A stretch of 47,459 nucleotides of DNA from Mycobacteriales bacterium (GTDB taxonomy: Bacteria > Actinomycetota > Actinomycetes > Mycobacteriales > Mycobacteriaceae). Within the stretch, counting starts at the first letter, position 1. Every line of letters begins with the position of its first letter. Below the pieces are notes generated by a model. That model did not search any database. It had not been told where the DNA came from and was given only the letters and a program-made list of their open reading frames with translations. The position numbers were made by a program, and so were the translations under genes. Positions 1-9,231 of this stretch are shown here, piece by piece. The DNA lies in assembly GCA_012842085.1 (NCBI GenBank), contig DUTM01000014.1:1-47459 (forward strand). The letters run 5' to 3'.

Positions 1-34
1 CTTCACCACTGAAGAGGCCTACTACGGCCGCAAG
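1..34 (+). other. Inverted fragment of the hydrolase coding sequence
   Basis: Read on the plus strand from base 2, these bases translate as FTTEEAYYGRK. The paralogue at 2197-3222 carries TEEAYYGRK on the minus strand, a few residues after its GDW motif. Copy 1 has GDW at bases 43-35 and then should continue with this motif on the minus strand, but here it lies in the opposite orientation. The break is between bases 34 and 35. It may be a real inversion, recombination between inverted paralogues, or a fold-back chimera at a contig end. Confidence 0.7.
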
Positions 35-760
35 CCAGTCACCTTCTGCTACACCGCTAAGTCTGCTCACCACGGCAGCCGGAAGGCCAGTAAGAATGGC
101 GAGGTCAGGCAGAAGAGGGACGTATCCGATGGAGGTAGCCCAAGCAAGACGCATGTTGTAGACAATGGAGTCTACTTTTTCTTGGTTGTCGCCCTCGGTC
201 CAGGCGTCGCGGGTGCGTTGCGAGGAGATATCGATGGAGGGTGCACCAATGCTGGTGAAGCTGGCAATGCGCTGCTGCTTGCGGTACTTGTGGGCGTACT
301 CGGAGAAGGTGTAGGAACCCCATTCGATACCGAGAACGTGAACCCGCTTCTTGGGGGCAGCTTTGTTGATGACCGCATGGAACTCATCCGCAAGTTTGTC
401 GAGAGTGTAAGCGGAGGTTTCATTGGGCTTGGAGCTGGCACCGTATCCGCGCTGGTCGTAGCGAATCAGGTGGAAGTGCTGCGAGAGGAGACGAACCAGC
501 GGTTCGAGCACATCGGAACTCCAGGGCCACGTGGCGGTCATAACGACGGTAGGAGCTTCCTTGACTTTTTTGCCGTATTCGAAGTAGCTGACTCGGTATC
601 CGTCAGCAGTGCGCGCGAACTGTGGAACACCGGTGGGAAGAACAGCTTCCGCCTTTGCCACCGGAGTGGTAGTTATTCCAAGGATGAGGGATAGCGAAAC
701 GAGCAGTGCGGAGAAGGCACTAAGGAGCCGTTTGGAGGCGGCTTTACTTTTGGCATGCAT
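1..760 (-). CDS. Secreted alpha/beta hydrolase-like protein, copy 1 (3' end cut by window edge)
   Basis: The frame opens at ATG 760 and runs off the left edge. The N-terminus is a signal peptide (basic start, hydrophobic core, VAKA cleavage site near residue 37). The mature part resembles proline iminopeptidases and epoxide hydrolases: a YDQRGYG strand-loop near residue 101 and a nucleophile elbow GIEWG at 144-148. Glu146 stands where the catalytic Ser (peptidases) or Asp (epoxide hydrolases) should be. It matches the gene at 2197-3222 over its whole visible length, roughly two thirds identical by eye. The match stops at Trp242 (bases 35-37); bases 1-34 read like an inverted piece of the same family. 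Enzymatic function is uncertain. The next gene upstream ends in a terminator, so this copy is probably transcribed separately. Confidence 0.8.
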   Translation of the reverse strand, partial: MHAKSKAASKRLLSAFSALLVSLSLILGITTTPVAKAEAVLPTGVPQFARTADGYRVSYFEYGKKVKEAPTVVMTATWPWSSDVLEPLVRLLSQHFHLIRYDQRGYGASSKPNETSAYTLDKLADEFHAVINKAAPKKRVHVLGIEWGSYTFSEYAHKYRKQQRIASFTSIGAPSIDISSQRTRDAWTEGDNQEKVDSIVYNMRLAWATSIGYVPLLPDLAILTGLPAAVVSRLSGVAEGDWLAAVVGLFSGE

Positions 761-835
761 ACGTTAACTACTTTACGTTTGGGATGTCGACAAAATGGAA
801 GTAATAGCGCACCGCTACGGGTTTGAGCTGTGCAA

Positions 836-841
836 ATTATA
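836..841 (-). promoter_or_regulatory. Candidate -10 box for hydrolase copy 1
   Basis: The minus strand reads TATAAT here, about 75 bases before the ATG at 760. No convincing -35 box is visible at 16-18 bases, so this rests on the -10 alone. The rest of 761-992 holds no gene I can support. Confidence 0.35.
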
Positions 842-993
842 GAGTGCTGGCTGAAATAGTACCTGGCACTGAGAACTACGAAAATAATTCTATGAGTAAG
901 CAACTGCTGGTTCACTAGTAGTTTTCGACAAAAATTTAATTTCTCGCCAGAACAGTACGTGCAGTAATAGCCGCAGCTAAGCATCTATTTCCA

Positions 994-1037
994 CAAAAAA
1001 CCGGGTAGCGTGACAAGGCTATGTACGCTACCCGGTT
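994..1037 (-). terminator. Intrinsic terminator after hydrolase copies 3 and 2
   Basis: A perfect 13-bp inverted repeat (999-1011 with 1025-1037, core ACCGGGTAGCGT) encloses a 13-base loop. On the minus strand it is followed by a run of six T. It lies 72 bases after the stop codon of the 1109-2164 gene and should end that transcript. Confidence 0.85.
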
Positions 1038-1056
1038 AGGTGTGCGGGGAATTCCC

Positions 1057-1098
1057 CCAAATATTCAGTTTTAGTTACCAAATATTCAGTTTTAGTTA
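1057..1098. repeat. Perfect 21-bp tandem duplication
   Basis: Two identical adjacent copies, 1057-1077 and 1078-1098, each start with CCAAATATTCAG. The repeat lies between the stop codon of the 1109-2164 gene and its terminator, in the 3' untranslated part of the message. It is probably a recent slippage event. Confidence 0.9.
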
Positions 1099-1108
1099 AC
1101 TGATACCT

Positions 1109-2164
1109 CTATGTGTACAGATCATAGTAGGTTTCGATGGTCTCGTTGATGTACTCAACTATGGTCGTCAGGGAAGTCACCCAGGTGAGGTGATCCGACG
1201 GAATATCGTGGCGAATGTAGTGCGGAGTGCTGGCCTCGAGATCGTCCAACAGGTAGTCGGTCTCGATGAAGTCGTACTCCATGTGCAATACATGCAGCAC
1301 CGGAATATCCAAGTAGTCGTACTGGGGGTTGTTCCAGTGCTCAATGAAACCAATGCGGTACTTGTGCATGCCGTGGACGATGTCGTAGTTGTTGGTGTAT
1401 CCAGGGAAGTCGCCACCAAGAGCACGCACACCCTTATCCGTAACATTTACAAGAATGTTGGTGTCTACCGCGTACTTAATGAATTTTTCGGGGGAGCGCT
1501 CCATGATGAAGATGTACTCCAATGCGGCGCGCTGCTTCTTGCCGCGCCAGCGCTCACGCACGTCAGCGCTCTTAGCTCCCTGCTGGTGACGGATAACGGC
1601 AATATCCACGGAGGGAACACCCAGGCTGGTAATGGTGGTAATAATGCCCGGGTACATGTAGTTCAGCTGGCTGGCGATGAAGGGGCACCAGGCTTCGCCG
1701 AACACGTGAATGTTTTGGCCCTTGGCCGTGGCGTTAATGACGTCCAGCATTTCGTCCGCAAGAGCTTCCATGGTGTAGAGGCGCTCATTATCGGGGTGGG
1801 AGGATTCGCCGGAGCCGCGCTGGTCGTAGCGAATCACATGGTATTTGCTGGCAAGTACGCGAGCAAAGGCATCCATACCGCTGGAGGTCCAGGGCCAGCC
1901 ACCAGTCATGATGATGGTGTCTTTGCCTTTTTTGCTGCCGTATTCGAACACGGAGACTTTAAGTCCGTCACGGGTCGGATACAGCTTATGTACCGGATCG
2001 GGGTACATTTTTTGGATCTGGGACAGATCCGGAGTGGTTTCGGCTTCCTTGGTGATGGCAGTGCCTTCCACCGGATCGGCGTAGGCATTCACCGGAGCCA
2101 GAATAAGGGCGACGCTAGCGACTAGCGCACCCGCAACGTTGAATACACGTCGTGAGATAGACAT
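1109..2164 (-). CDS. Secreted alpha/beta hydrolase-like protein, copy 2
   Basis: 351 residues with a clear signal peptide (hydrophobic stretch 10-24, likely cleavage after AYA at 29). The fold signatures are those of the proline iminopeptidase/epoxide hydrolase group: TGGWPW near 87-92 where HGxP is usual, YDQRGSGESS at 113-122, and an elbow GEAWC at 156-160 with Ala158 at the nucleophile position. A plausible acid (MEYDF) and a His (SDHLTW) remain near the C-terminus, so the triad seems to lack only its nucleophile. ATG 2164 has an AAGGA ribosome site. It follows copy 3 by 32 bases, so the two form an operon ending at 1037-994. It is clearly more divergent than copies 1 and 3. Catalysis is doubtful; binding of lipid or peptide is an alternative. 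Confidence 0.82.
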   Translation of the reverse strand: MSISRRVFNVAGALVASVALILAPVNAYADPVEGTAITKEAETTPDLSQIQKMYPDPVHKLYPTRDGLKVSVFEYGSKKGKDTIIMTGGWPWTSSGMDAFARVLASKYHVIRYDQRGSGESSHPDNERLYTMEALADEMLDVINATAKGQNIHVFGEAWCPFIASQLNYMYPGIITTITSLGVPSVDIAVIRHQQGAKSADVRERWRGKKQRAALEYIFIMERSPEKFIKYAVDTNILVNVTDKGVRALGGDFPGYTNNYDIVHGMHKYRIGFIEHWNNPQYDYLDIPVLHVLHMEYDFIETDYLLDDLEASTPHYIRHDIPSDHLTWVTSLTTIVEYINETIETYYDLYT

Positions 2165-2196
2165 GGTTTTTCCTTAAAAGATGGTGTGGGTAGCGG

Positions 2197-3222
2197 CTAG
2201 ACGGAGGGGTTGAGTTTTTCCGCAGCCTGAACGGCCTGGTGAGTCCATTCCGCCATAGTGATGGGGAAGGTGACGATGGTGTAGCGCATGGCCCGCAGTT
2301 CGCGGCGAATAACACGGTTGGTGTATTCCTCCATCGCGTCGGTGACGAATTCGGAGGGCATGTAGTCCCAGGAAAGGTCAACCAGCTGCATGAGCGGTAC
2401 GTCGATGAAGTCGTAGCGGGGGTTGAGCTGACGATCCACCAAGTTGGCTTTCATCATCTTGCGACCGTAGTAGGCCTCTTCCGTATCGATGCCAGCTTCC
2501 CAGTCACCTTTAGCAACCAGAAGCTTATTAATCACTGCCTCCGGAAGGCCGGAAAGGATGGCCAGGTCGGGCAGAACCGGGGTGTATCCCAGGATATGGC
2601 CGAAGGAAGCGCGCATGTTGTAGACAATGGAGTCCAACTTTTCTTGGTTGTCGCCCTTTTCCCAGGCATCGCGAGTGCGCTGGGAGGAAATATCAAGGGA
2701 GGGCTGTCCCAGCGTGGTGAAGCTGGAGATGCGCTGATCCTTGCGGAACAGGTAGGCGTATTCGGAGTAGATGTAGGAACCCCACTCCAGGCCAAAGACG
2801 TGCACCTTCTTCTTGGGGGCAACCTTGTCGATGACGGCGCCAAATTCCCGAGCAAGCTTCTCGAGGGTGTAGGCCGAGGTTTCGTTCGGCTTGGAGCTGG
2901 CACCGTAGCCGCGCTGATCATAGCGAACGACGTGGTAGTCCTTGCTGAGAATGCGGATGAGCGGCTCTAGGACCTCAGAGCTCCAAGGCCAGGTTCCGGT
3001 AATGACGATAGTAGGGGCTTCGTTGACTTTTTTACCGTACTCAAAGTAGGAGACACGGTAGCCATCTGGGGCAGTTGCGAATTGTGGAACACCGTCGGAA
3101 AGAACGTTTTCTGCGCGGGCAGCGGGAGTCGCAGTAATTCCCAAAACCATGGCGAGAGAAACGAGCAGTGCAGAAAATGCACGAAATAGCCGCGACGGCG
3201 CGACCGGGAGATTATTAGACAT
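2197..3222 (-). CDS. Secreted alpha/beta hydrolase-like protein, copy 3
   Basis: 341 residues from ATG 3222, chosen because GCAGGA lies just upstream and the signal peptide (hydrophobic 15-30, ARA cleavage site near 37) then sits at the N-terminus; a longer upstream frame exists but has no such support. Motifs: TGTWPW at 75-80, YDQRGYG at 101-107, elbow GLEWG at 144-148 with Glu146 in place of the usual Ser or Asp. No convincing C-terminal catalytic His is visible. It is the closest relative of copy 1 in this window and gives the reference for the missing part of that gene. First gene of the operon with copy 2. It could be an inactive family member or use Glu unusually. Confidence 0.83.
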   Translation of the reverse strand: MSNNLPVAPSRLFRAFSALLVSLAMVLGITATPAARAENVLSDGVPQFATAPDGYRVSYFEYGKKVNEAPTIVITGTWPWSSEVLEPLIRILSKDYHVVRYDQRGYGASSKPNETSAYTLEKLAREFGAVIDKVAPKKKVHVFGLEWGSYIYSEYAYLFRKDQRISSFTTLGQPSLDISSQRTRDAWEKGDNQEKLDSIVYNMRASFGHILGYTPVLPDLAILSGLPEAVINKLLVAKGDWEAGIDTEEAYYGRKMMKANLVDRQLNPRYDFIDVPLMQLVDLSWDYMPSEFVTDAMEEYTNRVIRRELRAMRYTIVTFPITMAEWTHQAVQAAEKLNPSV

Positions 3223-3261
3223 TGTCCTGCTTTTCAGTTGTTTGGACGGGAGACACCTCGG

Positions 3262-3290
3262 AGTGTATCGAACGTTCAACCAAATGAAAA
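3262..3290 (-). promoter_or_regulatory. Candidate promoter of the hydrolase operon
   Basis: On the minus strand a -35-like TTTTCA (3290-3285) and a -10-like TACACT (3267-3262) are 17 bases apart, about 40 bases before ATG 3222. The plus side of this gap (3301-3457) must hold the leuS promoter; a short direct repeat TTAGTTGTC occurs at 3302 and 3314. Confidence 0.45.
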
Positions 3291-3457
3291 CTGTTGTTTT
3301 TTTAGTTGTCTTGTTAGTTGTCATGCATTTCATATATAGCGAGTTGGTACTTATGCTTTCTCCCCAATAAAGTCATAAAGACCTAGGTTTATTACAATCA
3401 GCCTTGTCACTAAACAGTGGAATCAGTACTTGCCCCACCTTTAATGGAGAATCCACA

Positions 3458-6400
3458 GTGTCCGAAAAAATAGAAATTGGCCCTGAGTTTCGTTACGGTG
3501 CGAAGCTTGCCTCCGCATTCGAAACCAAATGGCAGAAAGAGTGGCAAGAACGCCGCGTCTTCGAAGCCCCCAACCCGGTCGGGGATCTCGCTCCTGCCGA
3601 TGGCAAAATTCCGGAAGATAAACTTTTCGTTCAAGACATGTTCCCGTACCCGTCCGGTGCGGGACTGCACGTCGGACACCCACTTGGATACATTGCCACC
3701 GACGTCTTCGCCCGCTACCAGCGCATGCTGGGAAACAATGTGCTCCACACCTTGGGCTATGACGCTTTCGGTCTTCCCGCAGAGCAGTACGCGGTGCAGA
3801 CGGGCACCCACCCCCGCACCACTACGGAAGCCAATATCGAAAATATGGAGCGTCAGCTCGGTCGCCTTGGTTTAGGACACGACAAGCGCCGTGCTTTCGC
3901 CACCACCGACGTGGACTACTACCGCTGGACCCAGTGGATTTTCCTGCAGGTCTACAACGCTTGGTACGACGAATCCGCTAAGAATGCGACGGGCTCACTC
4001 GGCAAGGCTCGCCCCATTAAGGAACTTGTTTCTCTCTACGAGCGTGGCGAGCGTTCCCTCAGCACTGTCTGCGATGGCAAGTACGCAGATAAGACATGGG
4101 ACGATCTCACCCAAACTGAACGCAACGAGGTTATCGACGCGCAGCGGCTGGTTTACCGCTCCAACAGTGCCGTCAACTGGTGCCCGGGTTTGGGCACGGT
4201 GCTGGCCAACGAGGAAGTTACTGTGGATGGAAAATCCGAGCGCGGTAACTTCCCGGTGTTCCACAAGAATCTCAGCCAGTGGATGATGCGCATCACCGCC
4301 TACGCGGACCGCCTCCTGGATGACCTGGTTGCTTTGGATTGGCCCGAGAAGGTCAAGTCCATGCAGCGTAACTGGATTGGCCGCTCGAAGGGCGCCTATG
4401 TGGACTTCACTGTCTCCACCGGCCGCGGCGAAGGCAGCAAGATTAAGGTCTACACCACCCGCCCCGACACTCTCTTCGGCGCCACTTACATGGTGCTCGC
4501 CCCGGAACATCCGCTGGTTGACGCCATTAGTGCCGTCGCCTGGCCAGCTGCCCAAACCAGCAGCAAAGACATCCCAGATTCCTGGAAGGGGGATGACGGC
4601 AACGGGAACCCCTGCGCCACTCCGCTGGAGGCCATTCGGCAGTACCGCTACGCCATCTCCGCCAAATCCGATCTGGAGCGGCAGGAAAACAAGGAAAAAA
4701 CCGGTGTTTTCACTGGCGCCTACGCCCAGAACCCGTTGAACGGGAAACACGTCCCCGTCTTCATTGCGGACTATGTCCTCACCGGTTATGGAACTGGCGC
4801 CATTATGGCTGTTCCCGCCCACGACGCCCGCGACTTCGAGTTTGCCACCAAATTCGAACTCCCCATCATTGACGTCATCTCCGGCGGTGAATACGACGAG
4901 GACGGCAACCTGGTGGAAGCCTATGTGGGTGACGGAGTGCTGCAAAACTCGCACTGTGAAGGCGGCCTGGACATTAACGGCCTGACCGTCACCGATGCGA
5001 AAGTGAAAACCACCGCATACCTGGAGGAGCAGGGTGCTGGCGAAGGCGCTGTCCAGTACAAGCTGCGCGACTGGCTTTTCGCCCGCCAGCGCTACTGGGG
5101 TGAACCGTTCCCCATCGTCTACGACGAGAACGGCGACGCCCACGCCCTACCTGAAAGCATGCTGCCGGTGGAACTGCCAGAGGTGGAGGACTACAAGCCG
5201 GTCAGCTTCGATCCGGAAGATGCTGACTCTGAGCCCAACCCGCCGCTGGCGAAAGCCACCGACTGGGTGAATGTGGAACTCGATTTGGGTGACGGCAAGA
5301 AGAAGTACACCCGCGACACGAACGTGATGCCGCAGTGGGCCGGCTCCAGCTGGTACCAGCTGCGCTATATCGACCCCACCAACGACGAGATTTTCTGCGA
5401 CATCAAAAACGAAGAATACTGGCTGGGCCCCCGCAAGGAGGAGCACGGCGAGCAGGACCTGGGAGGCATTGACCTCTATGTCGGCGGTGTGGAACACGCG
5501 GTGCTGCACTTGCTGTACGCCCGTTTCTGGCACAAGGTGCTCTTCGACTTGGGCTACCTGACCTCTGCTGAGCCCTACCGAAAGCTTTTCAACCAGGGAT
5601 ACATTCAGGCATTCGCCTACACGGACTCTCGCGGCACCTATGTGCCGGCCGCGGAGGTGGAGGAGCGCGCGGACGGAAAATTCGTGTGGATCCCCACTGA
5701 AGAATCCGCCATGCTGGCGGAGAACTGCGGCGTGGCTGTTGGGGAAGAACTCGAGGTGAACCGCGAATACGGAAAGATGGGCAAGTCTCTCCGCAACGCC
5801 GTCAACCCCGACGAAATCTGCGACACCTACGGTGCGGACACTCTGCGCGTCTACGAAATGAGCATGGGTCCGCTGGACCAGTCCCGCCCCTGGGCAACCA
5901 AGGACGTGGTGGGTGCACAGCGCTTCCTGCAACGTGTGTGGCGCCTAGCGATCAGCGAAGAAACCAACGAGCTGACCGTCTCTGAGGATGCGCTGGATGA
6001 GGAAGCCACCAAGGCCCTCCACCGCACCGTCGCCGCCGTGCGGGAAGAGTACGAGCAGCTGCACGACAACACCGCGATTGCCAAGCTCATTGAGTACACC
6101 AACTTCCTCACTAAGAAATACGGTGGCAACAAGGGCACCGACAGCACCCCACGGGCTGCTGTCGAACCGTTGGTGTTGATGTTGGCGCCGATCGCCCCGC
6201 ACCTCGCGGAAGAAATGTGGGAGCGCCTCGGCCACAGTGAATCTTTGGTGCACGCCGAATTCCCCACCTTCGAAGAGAAATGGTTGGTGGACGACACTAT
6301 TGAGGTGCCGGTGCAGTTCAACGGCAAGGTGAAAGCCCGCATCCAGGTTCCGACTTCTGCTTCCCGGGAAGAGACCGAACAGATTGCTTTGGACGACGAG

Positions 6401-6487
6401 AAGGTGCAGGAAGTTCTGGATGGGCGCACACCAATCAAGGTGATTGTGGTTCCCGGACGCATGGTCAACTTGGTCGTGAAGGGTTAA
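3458..6487 (+). CDS. leuS: Leucyl-tRNA synthetase
   Basis: Charges tRNA-Leu with leucine in the cytoplasm (class I synthetase). 1009 residues from GTG 3458, preferred to the TTG at 3404 because AATGGAGA lies 7 bases upstream and the conserved N-terminus starts there. The ATP-binding HIGH motif is HVGH at 71-74 within [12 protein letters not shown]. The KMSKS loop reads KMGKS at 773-777. The CP1 editing region lies between ([19 protein letters not shown], about residues 338-357), followed by the catalytic core, anticodon-binding domain and C-terminal domain. It is slightly longer than most bacterial LeuRS, as in other corynebacteria. Monocistronic by appearance. No T-box leader is visible in the short upstream gap. 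Confidence 0.97.
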   Translation: MSEKIEIGPEFRYGAKLASAFETKWQKEWQERRVFEAPNPVGDLAPADGKIPEDKLFVQDMFPYPSGAGLHVGHPLGYIATDVFARYQRMLGNNVLHTLGYDAFGLPAEQYAVQTGTHPRTTTEANIENMERQLGRLGLGHDKRRAFATTDVDYYRWTQWIFLQVYNAWYDESAKNATGSLGKARPIKELVSLYERGERSLSTVCDGKYADKTWDDLTQTERNEVIDAQRLVYRSNSAVNWCPGLGTVLANEEVTVDGKSERGNFPVFHKNLSQWMMRITAYADRLLDDLVALDWPEKVKSMQRNWIGRSKGAYVDFTVSTGRGEGSKIKVYTTRPDTLFGATYMVLAPEHPLVDAISAVAWPAAQTSSKDIPDSWKGDDGNGNPCATPLEAIRQYRYAISAKSDLERQENKEKTGVFTGAYAQNPLNGKHVPVFIADYVLTGYGTGAIMAVPAHDARDFEFATKFELPIIDVISGGEYDEDGNLVEAYVGDGVLQNSHCEGGLDINGLTVTDAKVKTTAYLEEQGAGEGAVQYKLRDWLFARQRYWGEPFPIVYDENGDAHALPESMLPVELPEVEDYKPVSFDPEDADSEPNPPLAKATDWVNVELDLGDGKKKYTRDTNVMPQWAGSSWYQLRYIDPTNDEIFCDIKNEEYWLGPRKEEHGEQDLGGIDLYVGGVEHAVLHLLYARFWHKVLFDLGYLTSAEPYRKLFNQGYIQAFAYTDSRGTYVPAAEVEERADGKFVWIPTEESAMLAENCGVAVGEELEVNREYGKMGKSLRNAVNPDEICDTYGADTLRVYEMSMGPLDQSRPWATKDVVGAQRFLQRVWRLAISEETNELTVSEDALDEEATKALHRTVAAVREEYEQLHDNTAIAKLIEYTNFLTKKYGGNKGTDSTPRAAVEPLVLMLAPIAPHLAEEMWERLGHSESLVHAEFPTFEEKWLVDDTIEVPVQFNGKVKARIQVPTSASREETEQIALDDEKVQEVLDGRTPIKVIVVPGRMVNLVVKG

Positions 6488-6540
6488 AATTGGCGGTACC
6501 CCATTCGGATAACTGGGTGGGCTAACGCTAGGAGTTGTTC

Positions 6541-6885
6541 ATGAATAAACGTGTAATTGCGGCTGTTATGGCTGGTGGTTTGGCTCTTACTGGGCTCGCT
6601 GCCTGCGGCGACGATACTGACGCCAGCGACGTCACCACCTCTGAAGTAACCGTGGAGAGCCCCTCTGCTACCGCCACAGTGAAGAAGAAGGAAAAGTCCA
6701 ACGACGGCACCACTGTTGAGAAGAAGGTCGAAGAAAAGACCATCAACAATGATGCTCCGGCAGCTCCCCAGGAGGAGCCGGTGACGGTAACAGAAACCGC
6801 AAAACCAAAACCGAAGCCGACCCAAACTGAAGAAGAGGGACCGGTGCTGGTTCCCGGTAACGACGATCCGATTGTCGGATACTAA
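6541..6885 (+). CDS. Small lipoprotein with charged, low-complexity mature part
   Basis: 114 residues from ATG 6541, with TAGGAG 6 bases upstream. The N-terminus is a lipoprotein signal: basic start, hydrophobic core and lipobox LAAC with Cys22 as the lipidation site. The mature part has no fold I recognise. It is rich in Glu, Lys, Thr and Pro, with a VKKKEKS stretch and a PKPKPT tail, which suggests an extended or disordered surface protein. It lies 53 bases after leuS and converges with the acyltransferase. Function unknown. Confidence 0.75.
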   Translation: MNKRVIAAVMAGGLALTGLAACGDDTDASDVTTSEVTVESPSATATVKKKEKSNDGTTVEKKVEEKTINNDAPAAPQEEPVTVTETAKPKPKPTQTEEEGPVLVPGNDDPIVGY

Positions 6886-6931
6886 AACCTGGTAACTACT
6901 TACCTACTGCGTACTAGCAACTAAGCACTAG

Positions 6932-8182
6932 TTACGATGCTTCGCTGGGCGTGGCCACAGCCTTTTTAGATTTCTTCTTAGGCTTGGGCCGCGCCCAGTT
7001 TTTCATGATCGGCTTATCGATGAACGTGTAGATGAGGCCGGCGAGCACCACACTGATAGCGAAACACAACAGCGCGAAACCAATCCATCCCCACAGTCCG
7101 TAGCGGCCACCGCCAATAAACGTGTACGTCACCCACACCATCACCGGATACTGCACCAGGTAGAAGGCATAGCTGATGTCGCCCAGCCACTCGTTGGCCC
7201 GCTTATGCAGAAACACGCTTTTGCCTTGCAGGTCACGCATGGCGAGAGTGGCGATGCAGAGCGCCGTCGGCAGCAGAAACAGCACCGACATTTTGTAGTT
7301 GATGGGCACCACCCAGGTAAGGGCGTAGGATCCGACGAGCAACAGGAACGGCCACCAGATTTTGGTGTTGCGGAAGCCGCCATTGATGACCAGTTTGCAG
7401 GTCATGACGCCGATCCAGAATTCGAAAAAGCGGGACAGCGGGAAATAGTAGCTGAGCCAGTAGCTGGGGTAGTAGGGGGCGTAGTCGCGGTTGAACCAGC
7501 TGGGGTCCGCGTTCGCGGGGTAGTAGGGGGAATCGACGGTGTCCAGGATGCGGACCGAGAAAGCGTTCTCGATTCCTTTCGGGCCCGGGGTCCACAGGTA
7601 GTAGGCGGTGTGCAGGAAGAAAAGGAAACCCAGCAGCACCACAATGGTGATGATGATGTCGCGGTTGCGTTTGACGAGGTCAGCCACTGGTTTTAAGAGC
7701 GGAAAACTGAAGTAGAAGAGCATTTCCGCAACTAGCGACCAGGCAGGAACGTTGAGTGCCCCCAGATACGTCCACTGGGGGTGGTAGATGTGCACCAGTA
7801 GCACTTCCGGCAGCCACGTCACAAGTTTCGCCATCGGCACCGACACCACCGCCAGCAGCATAAGCGTGGTGATCCAGTGGGTGGGGAAAATTTTCAGCAC
7901 CCGGCGGCGATAAAACTTGAGGGGCGTGTCATCGGGGCGCGATGACCAATAGATGATGAAGCCCGATAGCAGGAAGAAGAACGTCACCCCCGCCGAACCC
8001 AGCTGCATGGGAATGGCTTTGTGGATGTTGACGAAAGTCTCCGTGCGCTGGAAAGGGTACACCGGCAAAAAGATGACGCTGTGCAGGACAAATACAGCAA
8101 GGGCCGCGTACCAGCGCGCACCCGTTAAGGAAGGGAGGCGCGGTCGGCGGCCCTTGGTCAGGTTCTGTGGAGCTTCAGGCAC
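6932..8182 (-). CDS. Membrane acyltransferase, family 3 (OafA/YrhL type)
   Basis: 416 residues from a GTG start. The first membrane segment carries the family signature (LTGARWYAALAVFVLHSV), followed by about nine more hydrophobic segments and a Lys-rich cytoplasmic tail (PKPKKKSKKAV). Members transfer acyl groups, usually acetyl or succinyl, from inside the cell to sugars or lipids on the outer side. Candidate acceptors in this kind of organism are arabinogalactan, glycolipids or mycolates, but nothing in the neighbourhood decides it. It converges with the lipoprotein gene (46-base gap) and lies downstream of ferritin on the same strand (37 bases), so the two could share a transcript. Confidence 0.85.
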   Translation of the reverse strand: MPEAPQNLTKGRRPRLPSLTGARWYAALAVFVLHSVIFLPVYPFQRTETFVNIHKAIPMQLGSAGVTFFFLLSGFIIYWSSRPDDTPLKFYRRRVLKIFPTHWITTLMLLAVVSVPMAKLVTWLPEVLLVHIYHPQWTYLGALNVPAWSLVAEMLFYFSFPLLKPVADLVKRNRDIIITIVVLLGFLFFLHTAYYLWTPGPKGIENAFSVRILDTVDSPYYPANADPSWFNRDYAPYYPSYWLSYYFPLSRFFEFWIGVMTCKLVINGGFRNTKIWWPFLLLVGSYALTWVVPINYKMSVLFLLPTALCIATLAMRDLQGKSVFLHKRANEWLGDISYAFYLVQYPVMVWVTYTFIGGGRYGLWGWIGFALLCFAISVVLAGLIYTFIDKPIMKNWARPKPKKKSKKAVATPSEAS

Positions 8183-8219
8183 GCAACATATGCTACCTAA
8201 AACTCACCGAAAAGTGACT

Positions 8220-8753
8220 TTAGATCTCCTGCTGTCCCGTGTCTTCGGCGCTAATGGAGGCCGTTGTTTGGATTTCGCGAGCAACCCAGTTTTCGATCTC
8301 GAAGCGGGTGGCACCCTCAGCTTCGACCACGGCGAGAAGGCTCTTGAAGTAGTCCTCTTCCTCGCGCTGCTCATCGACGAAACGCTGGATGAAGGATTCG
8401 CCGTCGAAGTCGTAGTCGTCGCGGGCGATACGGGCCAGTTTGTGGATCTTCTCGGTGATCATCTGCTCATGTTCGAGAGCAAGCTTCACCGGCTCGACGA
8501 CGCCATCGAACTCGTTCTGGACTTCCGGAACGGCCGGAATCTCGAGCGGCAAATCCGATTCGAGCAGGTAGTCGATCATGGCGAGGGCGTGTTGGTTCTC
8601 TTCCACGAAGTGGTTTTTGAAAACCTTCGCCATTTGCGGCATGTCGAGTTGGTCGTAGTGAACGAACATCGCCAGGTACTGGTTGGCGGATTGCAGTTCG
8701 TAGATGAGTTGTTCAACTAGCAGTTTGTGAAAGGCAGAATTCTTTTTCGTCAT
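8220..8753 (-). CDS. Ferritin (non-haem iron storage)
   Basis: 177 residues of a four-helix ferritin. Ferroxidase-type ligands are visible: Glu in helix A (LIYELQSANQYLAM), the ExxH pair in helix B (HFVEENQHA), and Glu residues in helices C and D (EHEQM, QREEEDYF). Members oxidise Fe(II) and store it as mineral in a 24-mer shell in the cytoplasm. ATG 8753 gives the usual ferritin start; a TTG at 8804 would add 17 residues not typical of the family. No strong Shine-Dalgarno site precedes the ATG. I looked for a DtxR/IdeR box upstream and found none convincing. Confidence 0.93.
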   Translation of the reverse strand: MTKKNSAFHKLLVEQLIYELQSANQYLAMFVHYDQLDMPQMAKVFKNHFVEENQHALAMIDYLLESDLPLEIPAVPEVQNEFDGVVEPVKLALEHEQMITEKIHKLARIARDDYDFDGESFIQRFVDEQREEEDYFKSLLAVVEAEGATRFEIENWVAREIQTTASISAEDTGQQEI

Positions 8754-9231
8754 GATTCTATGGTTAGTGCTTTGGGATGAAATCTCAAGCAAATTCGCTG
8801 TCAACTTAGGACCGGAATAAAACCTAGGTGGACATTTGTTTAGATCAGATAGGGGGGAAAAGTAGGAGCGGCCACCGTGGGGCGCCGGTGGTGGTGACGG
8901 CGCGGGCGACAGTGGACGAAATCTGCTTCCTCATGATGTGAGCTTCGTAACCAAAATTACGGGTTGGTTTTACGTCACTACCCTCTTATGTGGGAGAAAG
9001 GGAAGTATTTAACACAATTGGCTGAATGTTCAAAAGCCTAGGTAGTAGCTATTTTTTGATTTTTTAAAATGTGCTTAATGTCGCGGCAAAATCATTGCAA
9101 CTTATTGCTACCAAACTATTTTGTAACGCTAATCCGACTACACTCGAATTCACCTAGGCATAAGGCCTGCGGCTCTCCCCTGCTCCAAGTGTTGGGGGGA
9201 GCGGTAATCTCTCTCATGATTGGAATACCAC
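8754..9231. other. Divergent intergenic region, ferritin / secreted lipase
   Basis: 478 bases without a supportable gene. It must contain both promoters. A GC-rich stretch at about 8868-8915 can fold locally (CCACCG with CGGTGG). In the plus-strand leader a 9-bp stem with one G-T pair (9172-9180 with 9194-9202) lies 29 bases before ATG 9232 and could affect translation of the lipase. The hexamer CCTAGG occurs at 8823, 9037 and 9153. No tRNA was seen. Confidence 0.6.

Noticed and set aside
182-694. Plus-strand open frame, continuous with the FTTEEAYYGRK fragment at the left edge
   Set aside because: Beyond base 34 it is only the antisense of hydrolase copy 1, and no domain is visible.
673-984. 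Minus-strand open frame of 103 codons upstream of copy 1
   Set aside because: Cys/Leu-rich nonsense-like product, overlaps the true signal peptide region, and no ribosome site.
3223-3457. T-box leader before leuS
   Set aside because: No T-box core sequence or antiterminator structure, and the gap is too short.
6886-6931. ACTAG/CTAGT inverted repeat between the lipoprotein and acyltransferase genes as a terminator
   Set aside because: Only a 5-bp AT-rich stem without a T run.
8823-9158. Hexamer CCTAGG at 8823, 9037 and 9153 (and 3382 near leuS) as a possible iron-regulator motif
   Set aside because: It lacks the longer palindrome of DtxR/IdeR boxes and the flanks differ; probably chance.
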